This document shows positions 26,222 to 35,389 of a DNA stretch of 42,093 nt, piece by piece. Below the pieces are notes generated by a model, which was given only the letters and a program-made list of their open reading frames with translations, had not been told where the DNA came from and did not search any database. The DNA comes from Amphritea sp. (lineage in GTDB: Bacteria; Pseudomonadota; Gammaproteobacteria; Pseudomonadales; Balneatricaceae). The position numbers and the translations under genes were made by a program. The first letter of the stretch is position 1; each line of letters begins with the position of its first letter. Location: NCBI GenBank assembly GCA_025800245.1, contig JAOXSA010000314.1:1-42093 (forward strand). Reading direction: 5' to 3'.

Positions 26222-26295
26222 AAGCGGTTGACACTCCAGCGGCTGGAAGCTTTAAGCTTAATTACTGACAATAAAAACCACCTGAGTACAGTACT

Positions 26296-26835
26296 ATGAA
26301 CAAACACTTTGTCGCTATCGCGATCGGCCTGATCGCAACTCTTCCCGCACAAAATCTATCAGCCCACGGCGGTGCCACCGGTATCGTGAAAGAGCGGATG
26401 GACCTGATGGTAGATATGAAAGACGAAGTCAAAAAAGTCAGCGCTATTTTCAAAGGCCAGCGTGAATACGACGCCGATCTGATCCGCCGTGCTGCCAGCC
26501 TGATCGAAAAGCACTCCGGGGATGCGATGACCAAACTGTTCCCGCAGGGTAGCCTCGATAAACATACCGAGGCTAAGCCTGTGATCTGGGAGGAGTGGCA
26601 GCGTTTTCAGGAACTCGCTGATGAGCAGACCCGGCTTGCAAAGCAACTGCATGCTGCCGCAGACAATCAGGGACAGGATGAAGAAGAATCCGACAATGCC
26701 AGCATGATGGGCACCAGCTCAATGATGGGAACGGCTCCGGCAGAATCCGGCACGCAAACAGCAGGTCAGGCTTTCAAAGCACTGGCAGATAACTGCTCCT
26801 CCTGCCATGAACGCTTCCGTATCGAGAAGAAGTAA
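26296..26835 (+). CDS. Cytochrome c'/c-556-like protein
   Basis: This 179-aa exported protein has a signal peptide (1-23), the four-helix cytochrome c' fold and one C-terminal heme site CSSCH (167-171). A Met near the N-terminus of the mature protein (in ERMDLM) may be a sixth ligand, as in c-556. An acidic and Met-rich insert (about 127-155, with MMG twice) lengthens the loop before the last helix. It lies 5 nt before the di-heme cytochrome gene, so the pair is co-transcribed. Roles of this family range from electron transfer to NO binding. Confidence 0.85.
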   Translation: MNKHFVAIAIGLIATLPAQNLSAHGGATGIVKERMDLMVDMKDEVKKVSAIFKGQREYDADLIRRAASLIEKHSGDAMTKLFPQGSLDKHTEAKPVIWEEWQRFQELADEQTRLAKQLHAAADNQGQDEEESDNASMMGTSSMMGTAPAESGTQTAGQAFKALADNCSSCHERFRIEKK

Positions 26836-26840
26836 ACCCT

Positions 26841-27737
26841 ATGGCTTCCATGACCCGATGGGGCCTGTCAGTTGCTGTAGTAGCCGTTGGGGTGGCGGGC
26901 TGGCTGAGTCTGCCACTATTGGCACCACCTGCTTCTGAACTTCAGGCTGAAACCGGCAATGTTGGCCGGGGTGCTTATCTGGCCCGCGCTTCAGGCTGCA
27001 TCGCCTGCCATACCGACGTTGAAGGCAAGGGCAAACCACTGGCAGGAGGTCCGCCATTAAAAACGCCGTTCGGCGACTTTATCGCCCCGAATCTGACGAC
27101 TGATTCTGAATACGGCATCGGCAACTGGACAGTGGAACAGTTTGCCCGCGCCGTCAGACAGGGGATCGCTCCGGACGACAGCCCTTACTATCCGGCTTTC
27201 CCTTATGAGTTTTATCGGGGCTTCAGCGATCAGGATATTGCCGACCTCTGGGCTGCATTTCGGACCGTACCTGCGGTTTCCGAAGCCGCTCCGGCTCACA
27301 ACCTGAGTTTCCCCTTTAATCAACGCCAGGGCTTATATCTTTGGCAAAACCGGTTCAGCTATAACGCGGATATCAATTCTGATGATGACCGCAGCGAGCT
27401 CTATAACCGGGGTAAATATCTGGTCGAGGTTGCCGCGCATTGCGCTGCCTGCCACAGCCCACGCAACCTGTTTGGTGGTCTGGAAACTACCGCGCTGTAT
27501 CAGGGAGCAGAATCGATGTTCGAAGGTGAGAATCAGGTTCCGGCGATCACTCCACAGGCGCTGAAACAGAATGGCTGGACCGAAGCCGATCTGGCTTACG
27601 CACTGAAAAGCGGTGTTAAAGCAGACGGCGATGTATTTGGCGGCAGTATGGCAGAAGTAGTAAAGGACGGTACCGCGTTTCTGAATAAGAAAGACCGGGA
27701 CGCCATCGCTAACTATCTGTTCAACCGAGACGACTAA
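26841..27737 (+). CDS. Di-heme cytochrome c
   Basis: This 298-aa protein has one N-terminal membrane segment (about 8-29, signal or anchor) and two class I cytochrome c domains, with CIACH at 53-57 and CAACH at 201-205. The segment after heme 1 (NLTTDSEYGIGNWTVEQF) is typical of cytochrome subunits of alcohol, aldehyde or gluconate dehydrogenases, but no dehydrogenase gene is present. It probably passes electrons between the cytochrome c' encoded just upstream and a terminal acceptor; that partnership is inferred from proximity only. Confidence 0.86.
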   Translation: MASMTRWGLSVAVVAVGVAGWLSLPLLAPPASELQAETGNVGRGAYLARASGCIACHTDVEGKGKPLAGGPPLKTPFGDFIAPNLTTDSEYGIGNWTVEQFARAVRQGIAPDDSPYYPAFPYEFYRGFSDQDIADLWAAFRTVPAVSEAAPAHNLSFPFNQRQGLYLWQNRFSYNADINSDDDRSELYNRGKYLVEVAAHCAACHSPRNLFGGLETTALYQGAESMFEGENQVPAITPQALKQNGWTEADLAYALKSGVKADGDVFGGSMAEVVKDGTAFLNKKDRDAIANYLFNRDD

Positions 27738-27742
27738 ACTCC

Positions 27743-28151
27743 GGCTTTTTACTGCTCAGTAAAAGCCACCTTCTTAGAAGGAGGCTTTGCTTTGTCCCCC
27801 TATAAGGAGGCATTACCTTCGTTTTTTACGCCGAAGTATATTTCTGGCACAGACTTTATATCCCCTCTGTGCAGCCGAGCACCTGATTTAATAATGGATC
27901 AGAGGGGCAAACTGTCTGAGGTGCTCTTTGCCGAGTTTTTGCCACTCCCATTATCAAATCTGGCGCACAGGATAGTCGGCTTGCCGACCAAACAGCGGGG
28001 CGGCCTTTGGGTTGTCAGGGCTTTTGGCCGCTCAAAAGCCCTGACTCGCCTACAGGCGAAACCATTGCCTGAACGTAGCACGAAACACTTATATTCCTTT
28101 TCAGGCATAGCCTCGACTGAACGATCACCACCTCCATAGGAGGTGGTTTTA
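27743..28151. other. Strongly folded non-coding region, possible IS200/IS605-derived element
   Basis: No convincing protein is encoded in this stretch. It starts with two mutually exclusive hairpins: 27743-27767 and 27762-27787 share AAAAGCC. Then 8-bp stems 27862-27869/27900-27907 and 27877-27884/27919-27926 interleave in a pseudoknot arrangement. Next come GTCGGC TT GCCGAC (27975-27988), a perfect 13-bp stem at 28014-28026/28033-28045, TCGCC/GGCGA (28046-28059), and finally ACCACCTCC ATA GGAGGTGG plus TTTT (28127-28150). Subterminal CCACCT-type hairpins at both ends resemble IS200/IS605 ends without a transposase. A structured RNA is the other reading. Confidence 0.5.
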
Positions 28152-28162
28152 GACAGCCAATA

Positions 28163-28193
28163 AAAAAGCGACTCAATCATTGAGTCGCTTTTT
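28163..28193. terminator. Bidirectional terminator
   Basis: AAAAAGCGACTCAA and TTGAGTCGCTTTTT pair over 14 bp around a 3-nt loop, with T-runs on both strands. It separates plus-strand transcription from the left and the copper efflux operon from the right. Confidence 0.9.
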
Positions 28194-28244
28194 ACGTTCT
28201 TCTGTTCAGACGGTCTTTTCAGCCAATCTTTTCAAACGGTCCTT

Positions 28245-31200
28245 TCACACGATCTTTCTGAGGCCCGCTCGTCGCCAGATAAAGTACACCGCAGGCAATA
28301 CCAGCAGCGTCAGAATCACCGAGCTGACCATCCCTCCGACCATCGGTGCAGCGATACGGCTCATAACCTCCGATCCGGTTCCGGTTCCGTAGAGAATCGG
28401 CAGCAGGCCCACAACGATCGCCGCCGCTGTCATCATCACTGGTCGCACCCGCAAACCAGCACCGTGAAGCACAGCTTCTCTGAGCATCGGGACATCCGGC
28501 CGGACACCCTGCTCTTCACAGCGATTAAGCATCGCAGTGTGAGCCTGATTCAGATAAACCAGCATGATCACTCCGATCTCCACCGCGACCCCGGCCAGAG
28601 CGATAAAGCCAACCCCCACGGCGACTGAGAAGTTAAAGCCTTCCAGGTACATCAGCCAGACACTACCCACCATCGCCAGCGGCAGGGTGCCCATGATAAT
28701 GCTCACTTCGATAAAGTTTCTGAAGTTCATGAACAGCAGCACCACAATAATCGCCAGAGTCAGCGGCACCACATAGCTCAGCTTTTCCTTGGCGCGTTGC
28801 ATGTACTCATACTGCCCCGCCCAGGTAATGGAGTAACCGGCTGGCAGCGTTACCTGCTCGGCAACCACCTGACGGGCATCTTCTACATAGCGACCAACAT
28901 CCACGCCTTCAATATCCACCAGCGTCCAGCCATTCAGGCGGGCGTTTTCGCTTTTGATACCCGGCGGGCCATCTTCAATTCCGATCTCTGCGACATCTCC
29001 CAGAGCGATACGCTGACCAGATGGGGTCACCACCGGCAGCAAGCGTAGCTGTTCCGGTGAGTCACGATAATCCTGGGGATAGCGGACATTGATCGGATAG
29101 CGTTCTAATCCTTCGACGGTCTGGGAAACATTCATCCCGCCAATTGCTGAGGCAACTACCTGCTGCACATCGGCAATGTTGAGGCCATACCGGGCCGCTT
29201 TTTCCCGCTGGATATCCACCTTGATATAACGGCCTCCGGCAACCCTTTCAGAGTAAACCGATGCCGTACCCGCGACCGATTGCAGCACGCCTTCCAATTG
29301 CTGACCAATCAGCTGAATCTGTTCCAGCTCAGGCCCAGCAATCTTGATACCCACCGGGGTTTTGATACCCGTGGCCAGCATATCGATCCGGGTCTTGATC
29401 GGCATCACCCAGGCATTGGTCAGGCCCGGGAATTTAACCAGAGCGTCCAGCTCCCGTCGCAGGTCATCAGTGGATAATCCTTCACGCCACTGATCCCTCG
29501 GTTTCAGCTGAATAAAGGTCTCGATCATAGTCAGCGGTGCAGGGTCCGTGGCAGTTTCCGCACGCCCTACCTTACCGAACACCGATTCCACCTCAGGTAC
29601 AGTACGAATCAGCTTATCGGTCTGCTGCAGCAGTTGCCGTGCCTGTCCGATCGACACACCAGGATAGGTGGTAGGCATATACATCAGATCCCCTTCATCC
29701 AGCGGCGGCATAAACTCACTGCCGAGTTTATCCAGCGGCCACATACCTGCAGCGAATACCCCCAGTGCAAACAGCAGTGTCAGCTTAGGGAAAGACAACA
29801 CTTGTTTCAGAGTAGGCAGATAGATCGCTGTCAACAGACGGTTGATCGGGTTCTTATGCTCGGGCAATACCTTACCCCGGATGAAGTAGCCCATCAGCAC
29901 CGGCACCAGAGTAATCGCCAGTGCCGCAGACGCTGCCATCGCGTAGGTTTTAGTAAACGCCAATGGCGCAAACATCCGTCCTTCCTGAGCTTCCAGCGTG
30001 AACACCGGCACGAAGCTAACGGTGATAATCAACAGACTGAAGAACAGTGCCGGTCCTACCTCCGAGGCAGACTCCGCCACCACCTGCCAGCGGTTTTCCG
30101 ATGTCAGCGGTGTTCGCTCCATATGCTTGTGCATATTTTCGATCATCACGATGGCACCATCGATCATCGCTCCGATGGCGATGGCGATCCCCCCCAGCGA
30201 CATAATGTTGGCGTTAATACCCTGCAGATGCATGACAATAAAGGCCGCCAGAATCCCCACTGGCAGGCTGATAATCGCCACCAGTGAAGAGCGCACATGG
30301 AACAGGAAGACCATGCACACCAGCGCCACGACAATGAACTCTTCCAGCAACTTGTACCAGAGGTTTTCCACCGCTCTCTCGATCAGGCCGGAGCGGTCGT
30401 AAACGGTAACCACTTCTACCCCTTCTGGCAGACCTTTCTTCAGGGTTTCCAGCTTCGCCTTCACCCCATCGATGGTTTTCTGGGCATTTTCGCCAAAGCG
30501 CATGACCACCACGCCACCGACCACTTCGCCGTCACCGTTCAGCTCGGCAACACCCCGACGCATTTGAGGTCCTGTACCGATATCGGCAACGTGCTTCAGC
30601 AATACAGGGCTACCGTTTTTGTTCAGGCCCAGTGGAATATTTTCGAGATCATCCTGTCCCTGAATATAACCGGTCGCCCGGACCATATACTCCGCTTCAG
30701 CCATCTCAACCACCGAGGCACCTACCTCCTGATTGGCCCGACGAATGGCGTTCTGTACATGAGACAACGGCATATTGAATGCACGCAATTTCTCCGGATT
30801 CACCCGCACCTGATATTGTTTCACCATACCGCCGATCGCTGCCACTTCTGACACACCGGGTACGGTTTGCAGCTCATACTTCAGGAACCAGTCCTGCAGG
30901 CTACGCAGCTGGCTGATATCGTGCTGTCCGGTCGGATCAGTCAGGGCGTAAAGATAGACCCAGCCAACCCCGGTCGCATCCGGCCCCAGCTGTGGTTTAG
31001 CGTTGGCGGGCAGTGACGGAGCCACCTGACTGAGGTATTCCAGCACCCGGCTTCTGGCCCAGTAGATATCGGTATCATCGTTGAAGATGACGTAGACATA
31101 GGAATCGCCGAAGAAAGAGAAACCACGCACCGTTTCAGCACCAGGTACCGACAGCATAGCGGTCGTCAGCGGATAGGTGACCTGATCCTCCACCACCTGA

Positions 31201-31373
31201 GGCGCCTGCCCCGGATAGCTGGTTTTAATGATTACCTGCACATCAGACAGATCCGGAATGGCATCCACCGGAGTCTGCTTCAGGGAGAACAAGCCCCCGC
31301 CAATGAGGATAAGTGTGGTCAGAAGTACAAAGAAACGGTTACCCACTGACCAGCGAATAACGGCAGCAATCAT
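28245..31373 (-). CDS. cusA: CusA-type Cu(I)/Ag(I) RND efflux pump
   Basis: This 1042-aa heavy-metal RND transporter has twelve membrane helices and two large periplasmic loops. The Met triad that binds Cu(I)/Ag(I) in E. coli CusA is kept in GDLMYM, LTMIET and RIDMLATG. The proton-relay region DGAIVMIENMHK in TM4 is present. It overlaps the cusB stop by 4 nt and is the last gene of the cus operon. Length and motifs are normal for the family. Confidence 0.93.
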   Translation of the reverse strand: MIAAVIRWSVGNRFFVLLTTLILIGGGLFSLKQTPVDAIPDLSDVQVIIKTSYPGQAPQVVEDQVTYPLTTAMLSVPGAETVRGFSFFGDSYVYVIFNDDTDIYWARSRVLEYLSQVAPSLPANAKPQLGPDATGVGWVYLYALTDPTGQHDISQLRSLQDWFLKYELQTVPGVSEVAAIGGMVKQYQVRVNPEKLRAFNMPLSHVQNAIRRANQEVGASVVEMAEAEYMVRATGYIQGQDDLENIPLGLNKNGSPVLLKHVADIGTGPQMRRGVAELNGDGEVVGGVVVMRFGENAQKTIDGVKAKLETLKKGLPEGVEVVTVYDRSGLIERAVENLWYKLLEEFIVVALVCMVFLFHVRSSLVAIISLPVGILAAFIVMHLQGINANIMSLGGIAIAIGAMIDGAIVMIENMHKHMERTPLTSENRWQVVAESASEVGPALFFSLLIITVSFVPVFTLEAQEGRMFAPLAFTKTYAMAASAALAITLVPVLMGYFIRGKVLPEHKNPINRLLTAIYLPTLKQVLSFPKLTLLFALGVFAAGMWPLDKLGSEFMPPLDEGDLMYMPTTYPGVSIGQARQLLQQTDKLIRTVPEVESVFGKVGRAETATDPAPLTMIETFIQLKPRDQWREGLSTDDLRRELDALVKFPGLTNAWVMPIKTRIDMLATGIKTPVGIKIAGPELEQIQLIGQQLEGVLQSVAGTASVYSERVAGGRYIKVDIQREKAARYGLNIADVQQVVASAIGGMNVSQTVEGLERYPINVRYPQDYRDSPEQLRLLPVVTPSGQRIALGDVAEIGIEDGPPGIKSENARLNGWTLVDIEGVDVGRYVEDARQVVAEQVTLPAGYSITWAGQYEYMQRAKEKLSYVVPLTLAIIVVLLFMNFRNFIEVSIIMGTLPLAMVGSVWLMYLEGFNFSVAVGVGFIALAGVAVEIGVIMLVYLNQAHTAMLNRCEEQGVRPDVPMLREAVLHGAGLRVRPVMMTAAAIVVGLLPILYGTGTGSEVMSRIAAPMVGGMVSSVILTLLVLPAVYFIWRRAGLRKIV

Positions 31374-33217
31374 AGCACCACCCCACTCTTATCGTTGAAC
31401 CCGTAGCCTGCAACCTGATAAGTGCGAGAGTCAGACGGAGACAGAATCATTCCATGATTCATACCGTCGTGGCTCATGCTGTCGTGGCTCATGCTGTCGT
31501 GGTTCATGCCGTCGTGGTTCATGCCATCGTGGTTCATACCGTCATGGTTCATACCGTCGTGGCTCATGCCTTCCTGGTTCATACCGTCTTGGCTCATACC
31601 GTCGTGGTTCATGCCTTCGTGATTCATACCCTCGTGGTTCATTCCATCATGGTTCATGCCGTCATGGCTCATGCCTTCGTGGTTCATACCGTCTTGGCTC
31701 ATACCATCGTGGTTCATGCCTTCGTGGTTCATGCTCTGTGATTTCATCGTCTGATCAGGGATATGGATCTGACTTACCTGATAATCACTGCCCTGTTTGG
31801 TAATCTCGATATGCACCGTCATACCAGGCGACAGCTGATCCAGAGCAACGCCGTCCTGAGCCTTGAAGTCCATAGTCATAGCCGGCCATTTCCAGGCTTC
31901 AATACGGCCATGATCAAGGTTCAGTTTGCCCATCTCCGGCATCACTTTATTGACCTGAGCCTCGGTCCAGACACTGGCGGGCTGGCTACCCATCGGCTCG
32001 TTATTCATGCGCATAAAGTCAGAACTCTTACTGGACTCTGAATCCAGCAGGAACTGCGCCGATGTCACCACCCTGCCATCCATTTTCAGGCCTTTGATAA
32101 TTTCGATGCGGTCACCGTCAGTCCTACCAGCTTCCACACCGATCGACTTAAACCGCCCCTCGCCCAGTGCCAGCACCACCCGGTCGCCATCACCGCCGCG
32201 AATCAGGGCTTCCACCGGTACTGTCAGAACAGAATCCGTGTCACGTTTGTTGATCACCACTTCGGCAAACATATTGGGTTTGAGCTGATAGTCCGGATTG
32301 GCAAAGCGCATCCGTACCTTAAGGGTACGGGTCTGGGGATCCAACACGGGATAGATATAATCCACCTCTCCCTGCCACTTCCGGCCCGGCAGATAATCCA
32401 GGGTCATCTGTACCGGCAAACCCTGTTCCACTAATCCCGCCTGCTGCTCAAAAACCTGCGCTTCAACCCAGACCTCTTCCAGTGCACCGATAGACAGCAT
32501 GGTCATACCCGGCTTAACGTACATCCCCTGACGCAGCATAAAGCTTTCCACTACACCACTCTGAGGGGCATAGAATGTCACGGTCTGACTCACCTTCCGG
32601 GTTTTACGCAGCTCTTCTACCAGCGCATCCGGCACCTGCAATGAACTCAGCCTCGAACGGGCTGCACGGATCAATTTGCGATTGTTACGGGCCAGCGCAA
32701 AGACATACTCCTCCTGGGCATTGACCAGTGCCGGAGAGTAGATTTCATAGACCGGCTGCCCGGCTTCGACGGGCTCGCCTTCGGCTTTGATAAACAGCTT
32801 TTCAATCCAGCCCTCGACCCGCGGGTGAACATGGACGATGCGATCCTGATCGTAGTCCACATAGCCCACGCTCCTGATTTCAAAGTTGAGTGGTTTCGAC
32901 TCAACCTTGCCGGTTCTCACCCCCAGAGTATTAATCACCTCGGGAGACACCGATATGGTGCCAGGGCCAGCATCCGGGCCGCTATTGTTCTCAGCGAAAA
33001 CCGGCACCAGATCCATCCCCATAGGTGACTTCCCCGGTTTATCGCGACGGTAGTTCGGGTCCATCGGTGCTACCCAGTAGAGAGGCTCATCGGCACTTTT
33101 GCCCATCCCATCCATCATCTCACCAGAGCCTATTAAGCTGGTATAACCCACCATCGCAGCAGCGCCCGCTGCGGCTCCCAGCAGCAACAATCCGACTGAT
33201 TTAATTCCGTTACTCAT
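31370..33217 (-). CDS. cusB: CusB-type adaptor fused to CusF domain and Met/His pentapeptide repeats
   Basis: This 615-aa membrane fusion protein has a membrane anchor (about 8-26), a heavy-metal-binding N-segment (YWVAPMDPNY ... KSPMGMDLVPV, 47-73), and hairpin, lipoyl and beta-barrel domains to about 400. A fused CusF-like domain follows (about 418-487, metal motif WPAMTM with W444, M447 and M449). Then come 18 tandem pentapeptides of the type M-[NS]-[HQ]-[DE]-[GS] (496-585) and a short tail. In E. coli the chaperone CusF is a separate protein. Here it and a Met/His-rich metal sponge are covalently attached. It overlaps cusC and cusA by 4 nt each. Confidence 0.92.
   Translation of the reverse strand: MSNGIKSVGLLLLGAAAGAAAMVGYTSLIGSGEMMDGMGKSADEPLYWVAPMDPNYRRDKPGKSPMGMDLVPVFAENNSGPDAGPGTISVSPEVINTLGVRTGKVESKPLNFEIRSVGYVDYDQDRIVHVHPRVEGWIEKLFIKAEGEPVEAGQPVYEIYSPALVNAQEEYVFALARNNRKLIRAARSRLSSLQVPDALVEELRKTRKVSQTVTFYAPQSGVVESFMLRQGMYVKPGMTMLSIGALEEVWVEAQVFEQQAGLVEQGLPVQMTLDYLPGRKWQGEVDYIYPVLDPQTRTLKVRMRFANPDYQLKPNMFAEVVINKRDTDSVLTVPVEALIRGGDGDRVVLALGEGRFKSIGVEAGRTDGDRIEIIKGLKMDGRVVTSAQFLLDSESSKSSDFMRMNNEPMGSQPASVWTEAQVNKVMPEMGKLNLDHGRIEAWKWPAMTMDFKAQDGVALDQLSPGMTVHIEITKQGSDYQVSQIHIPDQTMKSQSMNHEGMNHDGMSQDGMNHEGMSHDGMNHDGMNHEGMNHEGMNHDGMSQDGMNQEGMSHDGMNHDGMNHDGMNHDGMNHDSMSHDSMSHDGMNHGMILSPSDSRTYQVAGYGFNDKSGVVL
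31463..31732. repeat. 15-bp tandem repeat array (18 units) inside cusB
   Basis: Eighteen in-frame 15-bp units encode MNHEG, MNHDG, MSHDG, MSQDG and similar pentapeptides. Unit sequences differ by one to three bases, mostly at third positions. Because the unit is a multiple of three, slippage changes the length of the metal-binding tail without breaking the frame. Confidence 0.93.
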
Positions 33218-34581
33218 TGTGTGACTCCTGTATTGGCCGGGAGCTGCTCTCCTGCCGCGGTAAAATAGTAATTAAGCTGGGCGATGCGCATCTGGCGCTC
33301 AGTCTGGATTTTCAACAGGTCCAGACGGGCATTCAGGTTCTCTATACGGCTATGGACCACCTCACTGAACAGGCCGTTATCGGCTTCATAAGCCTGCAGG
33401 GTGGCTTGCGCCTGTTCCCGGAATTGCGGCAACAACCGGCCCTGATACAAGCGCACCTGCTCGTCCAGACGGTTAAGCTGGGCATAAGCAGCATTCACTG
33501 CGGCCAGCATCTCTTTCAGCTTCAGCGCCTTATCGGTGCGGATCTTTTCCGCTTCTGCCTGAGTCGCCAGAACCTGATGATCCTGTCGTGCGGTTGACCA
33601 CAGCGGCATACTCACCGTCACACCGATGCTGAACAGGTCAGCACGGTCATTGTTGTTCAGGTCATCTCCCCGATAGCCGTAGCTGGCATTCAGGCCCCAC
33701 TCCGGTTTGTATTGCTGCCGCGCCAGTTCGGTACGGGTTTCTGCGTTACGTACCTGTTGTTCGGTATCCCGGATCATGGGATGTCGATTAAGGAACGCTA
33801 ACAGGTCAGATTGCATAGGCAGTTCATCACCAAACAGGCTTTCACCCAGGAATGGCAGATCGGTTTCCGAAGTATTGAAGCTGAAAGAGTGACCCGATAC
33901 CTGTGCCTCATCAAAGCTCACTAACCAGCCCTGAAGTTGCTGCTCAACGTCATCCTTCTGCAACTGAATACGCTTCAGACGATCATCGATACGGGTACGC
34001 TCCAACTGTGCCTGTACCAGATCCTGCTGTCGGGTGGATCCCAGGGCCGAGGCGTAACTGGCCAACGAGATATCCTCTAACTGATCAAACAGGGAGATAT
34101 TGCGGCGGATCAGCGCTTCACTGCTTCGGGCTAACTGCAGACGCAGCCAGAGTTGGGACACCTGCAGGCGAATCCGGGCTGCCCTCTCCTGACGCAATAA
34201 AGGTTGCTGATCCCCCTGCTGGTTATAGAGACGCCGCATCAGATCCCGGGACTCCCCCCGTGGAAACTTCTGGCTGACACCGGCAACCAGTTGCGTCATC
34301 GCCTCCTGATTAAAATCCAGAGTATTGGTCGGCAGGTTGGCCAGTTTTAATGACAACGTAGGATCGGGTAACTGGTATGCCGCTTCGCCACGATCCCGCA
34401 GCCCTTGCTCGGTTGAAACACTGCCGTTAAGCCAGTAATCCCGCTCAATCGCTTGATTAACGGTATCTTCCAGGGTCAGTTCAGCCCCGGAAACCATAGT
34501 AGATAACGGTATAAATAAAATCAGAATAGCCTTGCCCAGTGAATTCAGGCGAAGAGCATCTCTGCTGTTTTGCTTGTTCAT
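33214..34581 (-). CDS. cusC: CusC/TolC-type outer membrane factor
   Basis: This protein (455 aa from ATG 34581; ATG 34590 is also possible) is an outer-membrane efflux protein. It has a signal peptide (about 1-33), two OEP repeats with long helices, and conserved family spots (TLEDTVNQAIERDYWL near the start, NASYGYRGDD before the second strand pair). It provides the outer-membrane channel of the Cus tripartite pump. It shows no lipobox Cys, unlike E. coli CusC. It is the first of the three coupled cus genes. Confidence 0.88.
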   Translation of the reverse strand: MNKQNSRDALRLNSLGKAILILFIPLSTMVSGAELTLEDTVNQAIERDYWLNGSVSTEQGLRDRGEAAYQLPDPTLSLKLANLPTNTLDFNQEAMTQLVAGVSQKFPRGESRDLMRRLYNQQGDQQPLLRQERAARIRLQVSQLWLRLQLARSSEALIRRNISLFDQLEDISLASYASALGSTRQQDLVQAQLERTRIDDRLKRIQLQKDDVEQQLQGWLVSFDEAQVSGHSFSFNTSETDLPFLGESLFGDELPMQSDLLAFLNRHPMIRDTEQQVRNAETRTELARQQYKPEWGLNASYGYRGDDLNNNDRADLFSIGVTVSMPLWSTARQDHQVLATQAEAEKIRTDKALKLKEMLAAVNAAYAQLNRLDEQVRLYQGRLLPQFREQAQATLQAYEADNGLFSEVVHSRIENLNARLDLLKIQTERQMRIAQLNYYFTAAGEQLPANTGVTQ

Positions 34582-34628
34582 CACACACACCCTGTAAAGA
34601 GCTCAATGAAAAAACCAAAGTAAATGCA

Positions 34629-34646
34629 CATGGACCCGGGTCCATG
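34629..34646. promoter_or_regulatory. Perfect 18-bp palindrome upstream of cusC
   Basis: CATGGACCCGGGTCCATG is a perfect palindrome lying about 48 nt upstream of the cusC start, in the gap after the Met/His-rich gene. It does not match the CusR or CueR boxes I know. It may be an operator or a short hairpin. Confidence 0.5.
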
Positions 34647-34796
34647 AAAGAACGAAAAGGAAGTACTGGAGAAACGCAGGAAATCAGGCCCTGTTGACCA
34701 TCAGTTCCAATGCAGTCGGATCGATTTCAATAGGTCCGGACAGCCACAGAGCGAGAGGGCTATACGCGGATAGAGTGAAACCCAGTCCTTCCTGTA

Positions 34797-35216
34797 TCAG
34801 TGAGATATAGGAGGACGGTAAAGAGACACAACAACGCCACTGAGAGGGTTGTCATGCAGCAGGTCAACAGGCTGCATCGGCAGCTTCGACCCCATAGAGG
34901 TCTGTTGCAGGTTGATGCCCATAACCGAAACACAGTGGTTCATCGAGCAGGGTTCAGACGCATCACAGCTGGCAGCAGCAGTGGTCGCGAGACAGCTCAT
35001 CGTCATCTCTGCACAGCAGGCGGGGTTGGTTTGCCCACTTTCATGAGACATCGCCTGAGAAGCGTGATGAGCCGAATGATCAACCATCATGGTTTCCATG
35101 GTTGAGTCAGGCAGAACAGACATTACATCGGCAGAAGCAATAGCGGTCAGCAGCTGAGCAGCCAATACTGCCAGCATCGCAAACACGATCATTGTCTTTC
35201 TGATTAGAGTCGCCAT
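34797..35216 (-). CDS. Met/His/Cys-rich periplasmic protein of copper locus
   Basis: This 139-aa protein has an N-terminal signal or membrane segment (about 8-29). The rest is rich in Met, His and Cys (METMMVDHSAHHASQAMSHE, then CCAEMTMSC and CDASEPCSMNHC). Short unclassified proteins like this often precede copper efflux genes and may bind Cu(I) in the periplasm. It is probably co-transcribed with cusCBA, although about 215 nt and a palindrome lie between. Confidence 0.75.
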   Translation of the reverse strand: MATLIRKTMIVFAMLAVLAAQLLTAIASADVMSVLPDSTMETMMVDHSAHHASQAMSHESGQTNPACCAEMTMSCLATTAAASCDASEPCSMNHCVSVMGINLQQTSMGSKLPMQPVDLLHDNPLSGVVVSLYRPPISH

Positions 35217-35389
35217 TAATGCCTGTTCCGGACGCCGGTGCGCCCTTTATCAATTGAATACCGTTGATGGTATGACCGGGCAGTATATAGAAAGTTCTGC
35301 GTGTCACAAGTATCGGATAGGTTTTACCCGATTCATCAGGCAGACAGTATCTGCTTGCGGCCCGGAGCAGGCGTTCACTGAAAAGTTTG

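Noticed and set aside
27792-28180. Overlapping frames on both strands in the cytochrome-cus gap
   Set aside because: Both read through strong hairpins, have no ribosome sites and show no recognisable domain; folded DNA is the better explanation.
31463-31732. CRISPR-like array
   Set aside because: The 15-bp units are contiguous with no spacers and encode in-frame pentapeptides.
31454-31741. 95-codon plus-strand frame of Val/His repeats
   Set aside because: It is the antisense of the cusB pentapeptide array and has the same 15-bp period.
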